A DNA stretch of 44,096 bases from Bacteroidia bacterium (GCA_022180565.1 BQML01000003.1:1-44096), one strand, 5' to 3'. Counted from the first letter of the stretch, positions 1 through 7,229 are shown. Numbers and translations are program-made. The notes: generated by a model from the sequence alone, not told the origin.

Positions 1-51
1 TTCCTCACGCCGCTGTTCCTTTTCCCTCTCTTTTCTCTCTTGAATTCCCAT
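1..51 (-). CDS. TetR/AcrR-like regulator, N-terminal fragment (partial)
   Basis: Reading the minus strand from the ATG whose complement is at 49-51 gives 17 codons (MGIQERKEREKEQRREE) that stay open to the window edge. This highly charged start, just before the expected ILDAA-type first helix, is typical of TetR/AcrR DNA-binding repressors. An AGGA ribosome binding site lies about 8 nt upstream. The frame is open only because the window ends, so the ligand-binding part cannot be seen. The family call rests on this short N-terminus alone. Two GACTGAC-containing sites in the region just upstream (73-86 and 177-184) are candidate operators. Other charged N-termini remain possible. Confidence 0.55.
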   Translation of the reverse strand, partial: MGIQERKEREKEQRREE

Positions 52-72
52 GACCAATTCCTGTGCATAAGT

Positions 73-86
73 GACTGACGGTTAGT
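73..86. promoter_or_regulatory. Imperfect palindrome, candidate TetR-type operator
   Basis: The 13-bp element ACTGACGGTTAGT (74-86) matches its own reverse complement at 10 of 13 positions and lies about 22 bp upstream of the start of the partial TetR-like gene. The heptamer GACTGAC (73-79) recurs in inverse orientation at 178-184, where it forms part of another imperfect palindrome (174-188, arms AATAG/CTATT). Self-regulation by the TetR-like protein is an inference. Confidence 0.35.
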
Positions 87-188
87 GAATACGTATCAGT
101 ATATTAAATAGTTTCACGCTCAGCAAATTCTTTTATGGAATTGCAAGAAATTCAAGGGCCGACTGTATAGAAAAATAGTCAGTCTATT

Positions 189-518
189 GAAAATGGCTGG
201 ATGGATGAATGGAATAAAAGTTCAGGTCAGACGTCTTATTGGTCCCCCGATTCGGCCCTGCGAGAGATCGGACGAGAGAGCGACACATGCCTCAGGTTGG
301 TTCACACTGTTTGAAATCTTCGCTGGAGGAATTCTTCTGAAGATTGATGAAAGGAAAGATTGCGGCAAGAAGACCGAATTTTTTCGGATGTTGAATCGCA
401 AAAAATTGTTCAACGCAAAGAGAATTTTGCGAAACACCTTTTTTCTCTTGCGAAGAACGGATTAGTGTTGTATTATTCTGTTGTCCTACCTGGGTCCCCC
501 CACCAGGTACGGTACACC
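189..518. other. Intergenic stretch with several stem-loops, no convincing gene
   Basis: Between the TetR-like gene and the ferredoxin gene no reading frame has a ribosome binding site and a recognisable product. A 92-codon frame at 187-465 starts with TTG, is rich in Arg and Lys, and resembles nothing I know. The + strand can form several stem-loops: arms at 315-321/339-345, 377-384/400-407, 414-419/426-431 and 487-493/503-509, followed directly by the terminator at 519-563. A small untranslated RNA ending at that terminator is possible, but I match it to no known RNA family. Confidence 0.35.
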
Positions 519-563
519 GGCGAGTGCAACACCCCCCCATGTTCACTCGCCACCTTTTTTTTT
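519..563 (+). terminator. Rho-independent terminator
   Basis: An 8-bp perfect stem (GGCGAGTG at 519-526 with CACTCGCC at 544-551) is followed by a run of nine T (555-563). The T run is on the right side only, so it would end transcription on the + strand. No protein gene ends just upstream, so it may close an untranslated RNA. Confidence 0.7.
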
Positions 564-661
564 AAAGGCCCCTCCCTATGTTCCCTGTCATCATCCCTCT
601 CTCTGTTCACGCGTTTCGCTTCTCGAAATCCGGGCGCTCACAAATTGATCCAAGAGTGGCC

Positions 662-910
662 TCAAGAGACTGATGAGCTGTCAGCGCCGTCGTCCTTGAT
701 ACAGCTCATTGGGCATACTTCCATCGCCCTTCGGATATCGGCCTCTTCTCTCTCGTCCGAGGGCTGGTTGTAGATGAAGTAGTAGGATGCGTCGTTGCTG
801 TACATGAAATTTTGCAGGGCGTACGAAAAGCAAATGCCGCACCCGTTGCAGTCGGAGGTCACGTAGTATTTTCCGGGTACGTTTTCTTCCAGTCGTGATG
901 CAGGGCTCAT
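662..910 (-). CDS. Ferredoxin, single [4Fe-4S] cluster
   Basis: This 82-residue protein is a small low-potential electron carrier. Cys21, Cys24 and Cys27 form the CxxCxxC motif (CNGCGIC) and Cys66 followed by Pro gives the fourth ligand. Cys70 could form a disulfide or be spare. It has the length and spacing of monocluster ferredoxins of the Thermotoga/Desulfovibrio kind, with one Cx2Cx2C...CP set and a middle part in place of the second cluster. I chose the ATG at 908-910 because an AAGGAA ribosome binding site precedes it; the longer frame upstream is not supported. It lies 233 bp after a membrane protein gene on the same strand, with a terminator in between, so it is probably expressed alone. 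The redox partner is unknown. Confidence 0.9.
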   Translation of the reverse strand: MSPASRLEENVPGKYYVTSDCNGCGICFSYALQNFMYSNDASYYFIYNQPSDEREEADIRRAMEVCPMSCIKDDGADSSSVS

Positions 911-1090
911 GGTGATATTCCTTCTGTTGTTCAAAGGGGGCGGCGCAAGTTGTGTGCCGCCGCACAACGGTCCTTTTTGGCCGGAAACGCGGTCCGCGTG
1001 GAGGCACGTCCTTCCATGTCTTGGAACGATTCCGGAAAACGGGAACAAACGGGTTTTCTGAGATTCTCCCGGCCTGTATGAAGAAATACA

Positions 1091-1114
1091 AAGGCCAACC
1101 TGCGGGTTGGCCTT
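1091..1114 (-). terminator. Stem-loop terminator of the membrane protein gene
   Basis: A perfect 10-bp stem (AAGGCCAACC at 1091-1100 with its complement at 1105-1114) and a 4-nt loop lie 29 bp beyond the stop of the minus-strand membrane protein gene. The minus-strand tail (TGTATTTCTT) is only moderately T-rich, so termination may be incomplete. Confidence 0.65.
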
Positions 1115-1143
1115 CGTCGTCTTACGGTCTTGTTCAACAATTC

Positions 1144-1710
1144 TTACATCGTGTCCGGCCATAACCAGCCGAATGTGCCGCCGGTGATCAATCCATAGAC
1201 GAGGCCGTCGATCGTGTTTTTCAGCGTTCGGCTCCAGGAACGTTTGAACCAGATTGATTCCTGCCAGCCGGCGACGCAGTAGCATGCGAACGCCGTGAAT
1301 CCGGCAAACCGGAAGACAGACAGGTATGGTGCACCCGGTCCGAGGGCGCGTCCGGCAACATAGGCCGAGAATACTCCGACAATCAGTGAGAAGATAAACC
1401 ACTGCACGAGGCTCCCCGTCATTGCAGGTCGACCGCCCCCCCAGAGGGTAAGGGTGAAACCCGGACCTTTTTCCATCTTGGCCTGAAATTCCGGTGACCT
1501 CATCGCGGACGGACTGCCCGCATGGGGTGCCATGTATTCGCCGGGGGGAATAGCAAGACCGCGCAGGAGATCCATCGCCTTGTCCTCATCAGGCAACCTT
1601 TTGAAATCCGAATAATGATACGTGAGGATGGTGTGGATGACAAAACTCACGATGAACACAAACACAGAGGAAAGCAGAATCGGAAGCCACAGCGAGGGAA
1701 TTGCGACCAT
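1144..1710 (-). CDS. Conserved hypothetical integral membrane protein
   Basis: This 188-residue protein has a clear N-terminal membrane segment (about residues 5-28) and two or three more hydrophobic segments in its C-terminal half (about 100-125, 130-150 and 165-185). A hydrophilic loop at about 35-95 contains a PHAG and a GGGRP segment. It reads like a conserved inner-membrane protein of unknown role that I have seen described only as hypothetical. The start at 1708-1710 follows an AGGAGG site with 5-nt spacing; the longer upstream frame starting at 1764 is not supported. A strong hairpin terminator follows it. Its neighbours are a ferredoxin and a DUF1858 protein, both redox-related, which is a hint and no proof of function. 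Confidence 0.75.
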   Translation of the reverse strand: MVAIPSLWLPILLSSVFVFIVSFVIHTILTYHYSDFKRLPDEDKAMDLLRGLAIPPGEYMAPHAGSPSAMRSPEFQAKMEKGPGFTLTLWGGGRPAMTGSLVQWFIFSLIVGVFSAYVAGRALGPGAPYLSVFRFAGFTAFACYCVAGWQESIWFKRSWSRTLKNTIDGLVYGLITGGTFGWLWPDTM

Positions 1711-1813
1711 GACATCCTCCTGATTGTGATGGTGAAGGAACAGGCAAGTATACGACGGTTTCAAGTGAGGTGCAAGGCGTGTGGTGGGATGGCCGCCTGG
1801 CCCCTCGGGCCGC

Positions 1814-2179
1814 TCATTCCGTTCTCTTTTTGTGAGTATTCCTGACCATACGGTTCAATTCGTCCACAATCTCGTCAATCTGATCGTCGCGAAATCCTTT
1901 TTCCCTTGCCGCTTCCTCCAGCGTACCCCACAGAGGTTCACCGCAGGCAAGGCATTTGATTCCCTTATCCATGAGATAACGAATGGATTCCGGAAGTATG
2001 GTGACGAGGTCTTCGATAAGCGTTGTGCGCCGGATCATCGGATCGGTTTCCCTGGGGTGATTGTCATCGTGAAACCTCTTAAGCATACTCTCTTGGTTGG
2101 AGAGTTTGCCTGAGGTCTGAGCTTTTGACGTGGCCTTGGGAGCTGTTCTGCGGCCAAGGCGGAGCCTATCAAGTTTCAT
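1814..2179 (-). CDS. DUF1858 (hybrid-cluster-protein-associated redox disulfide) domain protein
   Basis: The C-terminal about 65 residues match the DUF1858/TIGR03980 small-domain pattern: a helix with LPESIRYLMDKGI, then CLACGEPLWGTLEEAA with the CxxC-type pair, then a closing helix ending in VDELNRM. The family is often found beside hybrid cluster proteins, ferredoxins and nitrogen or sulfur redox genes, and the two cysteines are thought to be redox-active. The N-terminal 47 residues are basic and low in complexity. The start is uncertain: 2179 gives 121 residues with a poor ribosome binding site, while internal ATGs near 2086 and at 2038 would give a core of about 90 or 74 residues, closer to the usual family length. 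A ferredoxin lies nearby on the same strand. Confidence 0.75.
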   Translation of the reverse strand: MKLDRLRLGRRTAPKATSKAQTSGKLSNQESMLKRFHDDNHPRETDPMIRRTTLIEDLVTILPESIRYLMDKGIKCLACGEPLWGTLEEAAREKGFRDDQIDEIVDELNRMVRNTHKKRTE

Positions 2180-2247
2180 GCCCTTGCTTTTGAGCGGCCG
2201 GCACGGTTGTTTTCCGCGAAGTTTCTTATGATATTCGTTCTCCCAGG

Positions 2248-2276
2248 CCGGGAAATTCCCGGCAGGTTCCCGGGAA
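2248..2276. promoter_or_regulatory. Two adjacent palindromes sharing TTCCCGG half-sites
   Basis: In the 195-bp divergent gap between the DUF1858 gene and the SDR gene lie CCGGGAA-A-TTCCCGG (2248-2262) and TTCCCGGGAA (2267-2276). They share one half-site used four times. Position and symmetry fit a regulator binding site controlling either divergent gene; no regulator is identified. Confidence 0.4.
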
Positions 2277-2374
2277 TTGTTTCGGGTTTTTCAAAACTGG
2301 GAAGTCAGGCACCCCGCTTTTCCCGATTTGGCGAGGGGGGGGCAGGCTTTGAAACGTATTTGAGGAGTATTCGC

Positions 2375-3394
2375 GTGGCAAAGAAAGTACTGATAACAGG
2401 AGCCAATGGAGAGATCGGCCATGGGTTGATCAACCGGTTGGCCGAGCGGGACAACACCGAGATTATTGCGCTCGATCTGGCCCCTTTGGAGCCGTCCCTG
2501 TCTGCAAAGTGCAGTCGCGTGGTCGTCGGTGATATTCTGAACAGTGCTCTGCTCGAGAATCTGTCCACCACACACAACTTCGATACAATCTATCATCTTG
2601 CCGCCGTGCTCTCTACAAGCGCCGAGAGACATCCTCCCCATGCCCACAGGGTCAACGTGGACGGTACGCTGAATCTTCTGGAGATCGCGGTGACGCAGAC
2701 TCATTTGCAGGGTCGTCCTGTAAAATTTCTCTATCCCAGTTCGATTGCGGTCTACGGTTTTCCCGACCTTGCGAGCAAGAACAAGGCAGGGAAGGTTCGG
2801 GAAGATGAATGGTGCACGCCGCGGACAATGTATGGAATCAACAAACTGTACTGCGAGCAGTTAGGCAGCTATTATGCAAACCGCTATCGTCAGCTCGATG
2901 CAGAATCTGTGCCCGTTCGTATCGATTTTCGGTGCCTGCGGTTTCCCGGACTGATCAGCGCGGTGACACGTCCCACGGGCGGGACGAGCGATTATGCACC
3001 GGAGATGCTCCATCATGCGGCGCAGGGCGAGCCGTATCATTGTTTCGTGCGGGAAGATACGCGGATTCCATTCATGGTTATGCCGGATGCCATCGAAGCG
3101 CTTCTGGCGCTCGAAGCGGCTCCGAAGGAAAAGCTGAACCGCGAGGTCTATAATATCAGTGCGTTCAATCCATCGGCCGCCGAATTACGGGATCTTGTCC
3201 AAAAGGCGTTTCCGAGGGCGGAAATGCGGTTCGAGCCGGACCGAAAGCGCCAGGCGATTGTGGACAGTTGGCCGGGAGATGTGGATTGTCGGGCGGCCGA
3301 GAGAGACTGGGGTTGGAAGCCGATGTTTCCGATGAATCGCGCGTTCGAAGAATACCTCATCCCCGGGATCCGCAAGCGATATCTCAACGTGTGA
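2375..3394 (+). CDS. Extended SDR: NAD-dependent epimerase / L-threonine 3-dehydrogenase-like
   Basis: A 339-residue extended short-chain dehydrogenase. The Rossmann motif GANGEIG (Gly9, Gly12, Gly15) begins right after the start, the serine of the active site lies in YPSSIAVYG (about 122-123), and Tyr153/Lys157 form the YxxxK pair (YGINK). The C-terminal half has the segment FPGLIS, then GGTSDYA and a DTRIPFM stretch; these are characteristic of SDR-type L-threonine 3-dehydrogenases, which are close relatives of UDP-galactose 4-epimerases. The likely reaction is NAD-dependent oxidation of L-threonine to 2-amino-3-ketobutyrate, but a sugar-nucleotide substrate cannot be excluded. The GTG start at 2375 follows a GAGGAG site with 7-nt spacing; an in-frame extension to 2207 lacks homology and is ignored. 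It appears to be a single gene, 69 bp before an unrelated lipoprotein. Confidence 0.85.
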   Translation: MAKKVLITGANGEIGHGLINRLAERDNTEIIALDLAPLEPSLSAKCSRVVVGDILNSALLENLSTTHNFDTIYHLAAVLSTSAERHPPHAHRVNVDGTLNLLEIAVTQTHLQGRPVKFLYPSSIAVYGFPDLASKNKAGKVREDEWCTPRTMYGINKLYCEQLGSYYANRYRQLDAESVPVRIDFRCLRFPGLISAVTRPTGGTSDYAPEMLHHAAQGEPYHCFVREDTRIPFMVMPDAIEALLALEAAPKEKLNREVYNISAFNPSAAELRDLVQKAFPRAEMRFEPDRKRQAIVDSWPGDVDCRAAERDWGWKPMFPMNRAFEEYLIPGIRKRYLNV

Positions 3395-3463
3395 CAGTGA
3401 GCACAATTCCATGCCTGATGTTCGGCTAGATTGCCGGGACAACTCTGGGAAAGGAAAAACCTT

Positions 3464-4129
3464 ATGAAATTCGTTCGCCTATTTCTGATGGGCGGTTTGG
3501 TTCTGATGTTCGCCATCACGGGGTGCGATAAGAAGAACAACCCCGTTGTTCCGGATGAGGCCGTAGGAACCTATGTGGGCTTTTTTGTCAGCGTTGACAC
3601 AACGGCCGGCCTGATCGTCGTTAACGTGGAATCGTCAGGCAACGTAAACGGATCGGCCTATCTCTGGGAAGATAGCCTGGTCGCCGTTGGGATAGCGGGA
3701 CGGATTGAAAACAATGTCTTCACAGGCAGTGCAACCGACAGCACACCGCTGGTCGGGAGTTTGGAGGGCACGACGATCACGGGAACTGCCGGCGGTGGGG
3801 AAGCGGTATTCACCCTTGAGCGTGCAAGCGGCACTGTAACGGTGTTGAAGTATTCCGGCTCGTATAGCGGAACGAGTGTGGACGGTCCGGAATCAGGGGG
3901 ATTGTTCTTGCTCACCGCGGCGACGACCATGTGGGGCGTCGTGCTCGATTCAGTCGGTACGGCGGATCAGTTTCTGATCGGCGTTATCAGCGGTTCGTCC
4001 GTGAGTCTACGCGGGGCCGATGATCTGGGGACCGAAATTGCAACAGGCAGTCTGAGCGGGAATACATGGAGCGGTACGTACTCGGGCGATCAAAGCAGCG
4101 GTACGTGGAGCGCCACGCGCATTCCCTGA
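3464..4129 (+). CDS. Lipoprotein with a duplicated beta-rich domain
   Basis: The 221-residue product starts with a lipoprotein signal peptide ending in the lipobox AITGC, so Cys21 should be lipidated. The rest is Gly-, Ser- and Thr-rich with alternating hydrophobic residues, typical of an all-beta protein. It seems to contain two tandem related units of roughly 90 residues. The first begins GTYVGFF and the second GSYSGTS, and each includes a GSL(E/S)G(T/N) turn near its end. I do not recognise the family. The ATG at 3464 follows a GGAAAGGAA-type site; an upstream in-frame ATG at 3431 would spoil the signal peptide. A strong terminator follows at 4158-4181, so it is its own transcript end. It could be a surface-exposed or periplasmic binding protein. 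Confidence 0.8.
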   Translation: MKFVRLFLMGGLVLMFAITGCDKKNNPVVPDEAVGTYVGFFVSVDTTAGLIVVNVESSGNVNGSAYLWEDSLVAVGIAGRIENNVFTGSATDSTPLVGSLEGTTITGTAGGGEAVFTLERASGTVTVLKYSGSYSGTSVDGPESGGLFLLTAATTMWGVVLDSVGTADQFLIGVISGSSVSLRGADDLGTEIATGSLSGNTWSGTYSGDQSSGTWSATRIP

Positions 4130-4157
4130 ACACTTCTTATTATTTCGGATAGTTGGA

Positions 4158-4181
4158 GGCGGCCGTAAGGCCGCCTTTTTT
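4158..4181 (+). terminator. Rho-independent terminator
   Basis: A perfect 7-bp GC stem (GGCGGCC at 4158-4164 and GGCCGCC at 4169-4175) with a GTAA loop is followed by six T. It lies 28 bp after the lipoprotein gene stop and separates that gene from the TonB-dependent receptor. Confidence 0.9.
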
Positions 4182-4209
4182 GTTGCTCGGAAACAAGCGA
4201 AAAGATGCT

Positions 4210-4217
4210 TATCTTTG
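4210..4217 (+). promoter_or_regulatory. Bacteroidetes-type -7 promoter element candidate
   Basis: TATCTTTG matches the TAnnTTTG -7 element used by the Bacteroidetes primary sigma factor exactly. It lies after the terminator and about 85 bp before the TonB receptor start. A TTG that could serve as the -33 element is not at the ideal distance, so this is tentative. Confidence 0.35.
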
Positions 4218-4301
4218 AGGGAGGTTCCCCCATTCCTCTCACCCCTTTCTTTGGCCGCGAGCAGTGACGCCGTTTGCGGTTTTCGAGAAAAACAATCCCT
4301 C

Positions 4302-6608
4302 ATGAAGCTCGAAGGAAAACACATCGTTCGGTATGTTGAGATGCTTCGGTGGATCATCGTCTGTTTCATTGTCATGGTGTTCCAGGCAACGTCGCAGCCC
4401 CGGGGCACTATTACGGGACGCGTTGTGAATGCCTTGACACGTGAGCCCATGATCGGTGCAAATGTGATAATCGTGGGAAGCACCACGGGAGCCGCGACGG
4501 ATCAGAACGGAAACTTTCGCATAGAAAACATAGCCGCCGGCATTTATATCCTTCGGGCAAGCCTGATTGGTTTCGAGGCTTCCGTCAAGACCGACGTCGT
4601 GGTATCACCCGCGCGGCCGGTTGATCTCCTCTTTGAGCTTACAGAGTCGGCCGTCGAACTGGAGGAGATCACTGTCAAGGGGCGGTTCTTTGCAAAAACG
4701 CCGGACAAGGTTGTCAGCGTTCAGACGCAGTCGTACGAGGAAATTCGGCGGCTTCCAGGGAGATTTGAGGATGTTGTTCGCGCGGTTTCGATTCTCCCGG
4801 GGGTGGCGCAGGTTGAACCCGGCAGAAACGATCTCATCGTGCGCGGCGGGGCGCCGTCCGAGAACCTCTACGTTGTTGATGGGTTGGAACTTTCCAACAT
4901 CAATCATTTTGGCACCCAAGGGAGCGGTGGCGGACCGCTGAGCTATGTCAATCTGGATTTCGTTTCGGGCACTTCGTTCTCTACCGGCGGATTCGGATCT
5001 CGCTATGGTGACAAGCTATCCTCGGTTCTGACGATCGATTTGAGAGAGGGTCGTCGCGACAGACTGGGCGGTAAGGCCACGATTTCCGCCACGCAGTTCG
5101 GGCTGAATGCTGAAGGGCCGGTAAGCGAATCGGGCTCGTTTCTTGTGTCCGCCCGAAGGAGTTATCTGGACCTGATCTTCAGAGCAGCGGGGTTTGGATT
5201 TGTTCCGGAATACTGGGATTTTCTCGGAAAGGCAACGTATCAATCCGGCACCTCCGATCGCATATCGGTCCTCGGCATCCTTGCTCTGGATAATGTTCGC
5301 CTGTTCAACGACACGGCCGAGAAGCGGTACGACAATTCCCGGATTCTCGCGAGCGATCACGTGCAGGGCGTTGGCGGCATTTCCTGGCAACACCTGTTCA
5401 AGGCGGGCTACTTCACGCTCATCGGAGGCGTCACCTACAACGAATTTCGCTACCGGCAGAACGATTCTCTGCTCCAGCCGATTTTTGAAAACAGGTCGGC
5501 TGAACAAGAGGTGTCGCTTCGCGGAGAGGTTGTTTCGTTGATGGGAGAAAGCACGGAGTTGTCGGCAGGTGTTCAAGGAAGGTGGATGCTGTTCGACGGA
5601 CGGATCACGCTTCGTCCGTTCTGGACGAATTTTGGTCAGCAAATTTCAGTGGATGCGCGTTTCGACACAACGGCAGTGAAGCTCGCTGTCTATGCCCAGA
5701 TAGCGCAACGGTTTGGGCACTTTCGTGTGATTGCCGGTGGCCGATTGGACTATTTCTCTTTGATAGACACTCCTGCGGCGATAAGCCCGCGCCTTTCCCT
5801 TTCATACGCCTTTCGGCCGACAACGACTGTGAGCGCGAGCATTGGTCGTTATACTCAGGCGCCATCTCTCGTCTGGCTTGCCGCCGTGCCGTCGAATCGC
5901 CGGCTCAATCATGTGAAGGTGGACCAGGTTGTTCTGGGAATTGAGGAACTCCTCCAAAGCGACGTGAAAATGAGTCTGGAACTCTATCGAAAAAATTATG
6001 GTTCGTATCCGGCGAGCACAGTTAGACCGTGGCTGGTTCTGGCCAATACGGGAGCGGGTTTTGGGGGGACCGACGATGGATTCTCCTCGTTCGGGCTTGA
6101 TCCGCTGGTGAGCGGGGGAACAGGGTGGTCCCAGGGGGTCGAGGTGTTTGTACAAAAGAAATATTCAGAGACTCCCTGGTATGGGACGCTGAGCATCAGC
6201 TACGGACGGACGGCGTTCACGGCATTGGATCGCGTAGAGCGTCCGGGGAGTTTTGACCAGCGGTGGATTGCGAACATCGGCGGAGGATACGTTTTGGACC
6301 ATTCCTGGGAATTTTCAGGAAAGTTCAGGGTTGCCGCCGGAAGGCCGTATACACCGTACAATGCAGATGGAACCCAGGATGCGTCGAGGTTCAATTCGGC
6401 GAGAATTCCGGCTAACCACAGTCTGGATCTCCGTGTGGATCGCCGATGGATGTTTGAACGTTGGACGCTTGTGGTGTACCTTGATGTTCAGAATGTTTAC
6501 AACCGTCCGCTTCGTTCCGTACCGCGCTACGACGAACGGACCGGGACAGTGGATGAGGCGCAATCGATCGGGATTCTTCCGTCCATCGGCGTGAGTGCCG
6601 AATTCTGA
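4302..6608 (+). CDS. TonB-dependent outer membrane receptor with carboxypeptidase-like N-terminal domain
   Basis: About 768 residues. After a signal segment (WIIVCFIVMVFQATSQ) comes a carboxypeptidase-D regulatory-like domain (about residues 35-115; GTITGRVVNA, then GANVIIVGST and DQNGNFRIENI). A TonB plug follows (about 135-240), recognisable from RAVSILPGVAQV, the RGGAPSENLYVVDG segment and GFGSRYGDKLSSVL. The remainder is a beta-barrel with many aromatic-rich strands and a final Phe (VSAEF). It should be a TonB-energised outer-membrane transporter. It has no SusD partner nearby, unlike the SusC at 23210-26218, and it is much smaller, so it probably takes up a small ligand. Its start is uncertain: ATG 4302 is used here, but ATG 4341 directly before the hydrophobic segment would also give a good signal peptide. 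Confidence 0.85.
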   Translation: MKLEGKHIVRYVEMLRWIIVCFIVMVFQATSQPRGTITGRVVNALTREPMIGANVIIVGSTTGAATDQNGNFRIENIAAGIYILRASLIGFEASVKTDVVVSPARPVDLLFELTESAVELEEITVKGRFFAKTPDKVVSVQTQSYEEIRRLPGRFEDVVRAVSILPGVAQVEPGRNDLIVRGGAPSENLYVVDGLELSNINHFGTQGSGGGPLSYVNLDFVSGTSFSTGGFGSRYGDKLSSVLTIDLREGRRDRLGGKATISATQFGLNAEGPVSESGSFLVSARRSYLDLIFRAAGFGFVPEYWDFLGKATYQSGTSDRISVLGILALDNVRLFNDTAEKRYDNSRILASDHVQGVGGISWQHLFKAGYFTLIGGVTYNEFRYRQNDSLLQPIFENRSAEQEVSLRGEVVSLMGESTELSAGVQGRWMLFDGRITLRPFWTNFGQQISVDARFDTTAVKLAVYAQIAQRFGHFRVIAGGRLDYFSLIDTPAAISPRLSLSYAFRPTTTVSASIGRYTQAPSLVWLAAVPSNRRLNHVKVDQVVLGIEELLQSDVKMSLELYRKNYGSYPASTVRPWLVLANTGAGFGGTDDGFSSFGLDPLVSGGTGWSQGVEVFVQKKYSETPWYGTLSISYGRTAFTALDRVERPGSFDQRWIANIGGGYVLDHSWEFSGKFRVAAGRPYTPYNADGTQDASRFNSARIPANHSLDLRVDRRWMFERWTLVVYLDVQNVYNRPLRSVPRYDERTGTVDEAQSIGILPSIGVSAEF

Positions 6609-6652
6609 CCCGACCTTGCCTTTCCGCCAAAGGTTTCGTATGTTTCCACGAA

Positions 6653-6679
6653 GCCTGTGAGTTGACACAGGCATTTTTT
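6653..6679 (+). terminator. Rho-independent terminator of the TonB receptor gene
   Basis: A 7-bp stem (GCCTGTG at 6653-6659 with CACAGGC at 6666-6672) is followed by A and six T. It lies 44 bp beyond the receptor stop codon. Confidence 0.85.
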
Positions 6680-6696
6680 GTCTCCTTGGTCATTGG

Positions 6697-6725
6697 TTGT
6701 AGCCCGGGAGAAATCCCTTTACAAT
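6697..6725 (+). promoter_or_regulatory. Sigma70-like promoter for tRNA-His
   Basis: TTGTAG (6697-6702) and TACAAT (6720-6725) are separated by exactly 17 bp and lie 30 bp upstream of the tRNA. The -10 box has five of six consensus bases, the -35 box three. Confidence 0.5.
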
Positions 6726-6754
6726 ATACATTTTACAATTCTCCTTTTTTCCAC

Positions 6755-6829
6755 GGTGACCATAGTTCAGTCGGTTAGAACGCCAGGTTGTGGCCCTGGA
6801 GGTCGTGGGTTCGAATCCCACTGGTCACC
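6755..6829 (+). tRNA. tRNA-His (anticodon GTG)
   Basis: A full cloverleaf: acceptor stem GTGACCA/TGGTCAC with the extra 5' G(-1) opposite C73 that marks tRNA-His. The anticodon stem CCAGG/CCTGG holds the loop TTGTGGC with anticodon GTG at 6790-6792, and the T arm contains GGTTCGAATCC. The 3' CCA is not encoded. It lies 214 bp before tRNA-Glu. Confidence 0.95.
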
Positions 6830-6887
6830 CTTAGCAAGGGAAATTGTAAATTGAAAATGGAAAATTGGGTTTTCGAAACTGAACATC

Positions 6888-7038
6888 TGAAGTGAGTTAG
6901 CGGTAAATTTTCCTTTTACCTTTTTCCATTTTCCCTTATGAAGTGAGTTAGCGGTAAATTTTCCTTTTACCTTTTTCCATTTTCCCTTATGAAGTGAGTT
7001 AGCGGTAAATTTTCCTTTTACCTTTTTCCATTTTCCCT
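6888..7038. repeat. Three 51-bp direct tandem repeats between two tRNA genes
   Basis: Units at 6888-6938, 6939-6989 and 6990-7038 are virtually identical, with a 51-bp period. Each starts TGAAGTGAGTTAGCGG and ends in a pyrimidine-rich stretch (TTTTACC, TTTTTCC, TTTTCCC), so one strand is strongly pyrimidine-biased. Because 51 is divisible by three, the minus strand shows a spurious repeated reading frame (KGKWKKVKGK...) without a start signal. There are no unique spacers, so this is not a CRISPR array. Similar A/G- versus T/C-biased sequence flanks both sides of tRNA-His. Confidence 0.9.
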
Positions 7039-7043
7039 GTTGC

Positions 7044-7116
7044 GCCCCCATCGTCTAGAGGCCCAGGACACGAGCTTTTCAAGCTCGGTACGCGAGTTCG
7101 AATCTCGCTGGGGGCA
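7044..7116 (+). tRNA. tRNA-Glu (anticodon TTC)
   Basis: Acceptor stem GCCCCCA (7044-7050) pairs with TGGGGGC (7109-7115). The anticodon stem CGAGC/GCTCG encloses TTTTCAA with anticodon TTC at 7078-7080, and the T arm contains GAGTTCGAATCTC. The 3' CCA is not encoded. The gene directly follows the tandem repeat array. Confidence 0.95.
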
Positions 7117-7229
7117 CTGCGTAGGCCCCGAAGGCGTGTAATGTACGTCTAGAACGTATTGCATCATTTCCTCCCCCTCATCCAATTTCTTCTCACATTC
7201 CCTGTCAGTTCTCGAGACTCGTTATCCCT

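Noticed and set aside
187..465. 92-codon + strand frame in the left intergenic region
   Set aside because: TTG start, no ribosome binding site, arginine- and lysine-rich product without family resemblance; overlaps stem-loops of a possible RNA.
2207..2374. N-terminal extension of the SDR enzyme
   Set aside because: The Rossmann motif starts right after the GTG at 2375, which has an ideal ribosome binding site; the extension runs through palindromic regulatory-looking DNA.
6888..7038. Possible CRISPR array
   Set aside because: The units are contiguous with no unique spacers, and no cas genes are nearby.
6767..7051. Minus-strand frame with repeated KGKWKKVKGK units between the tRNAs
   Set aside because: It arises because the 51-bp repeat period is a multiple of three, and it runs into both tRNA genes.
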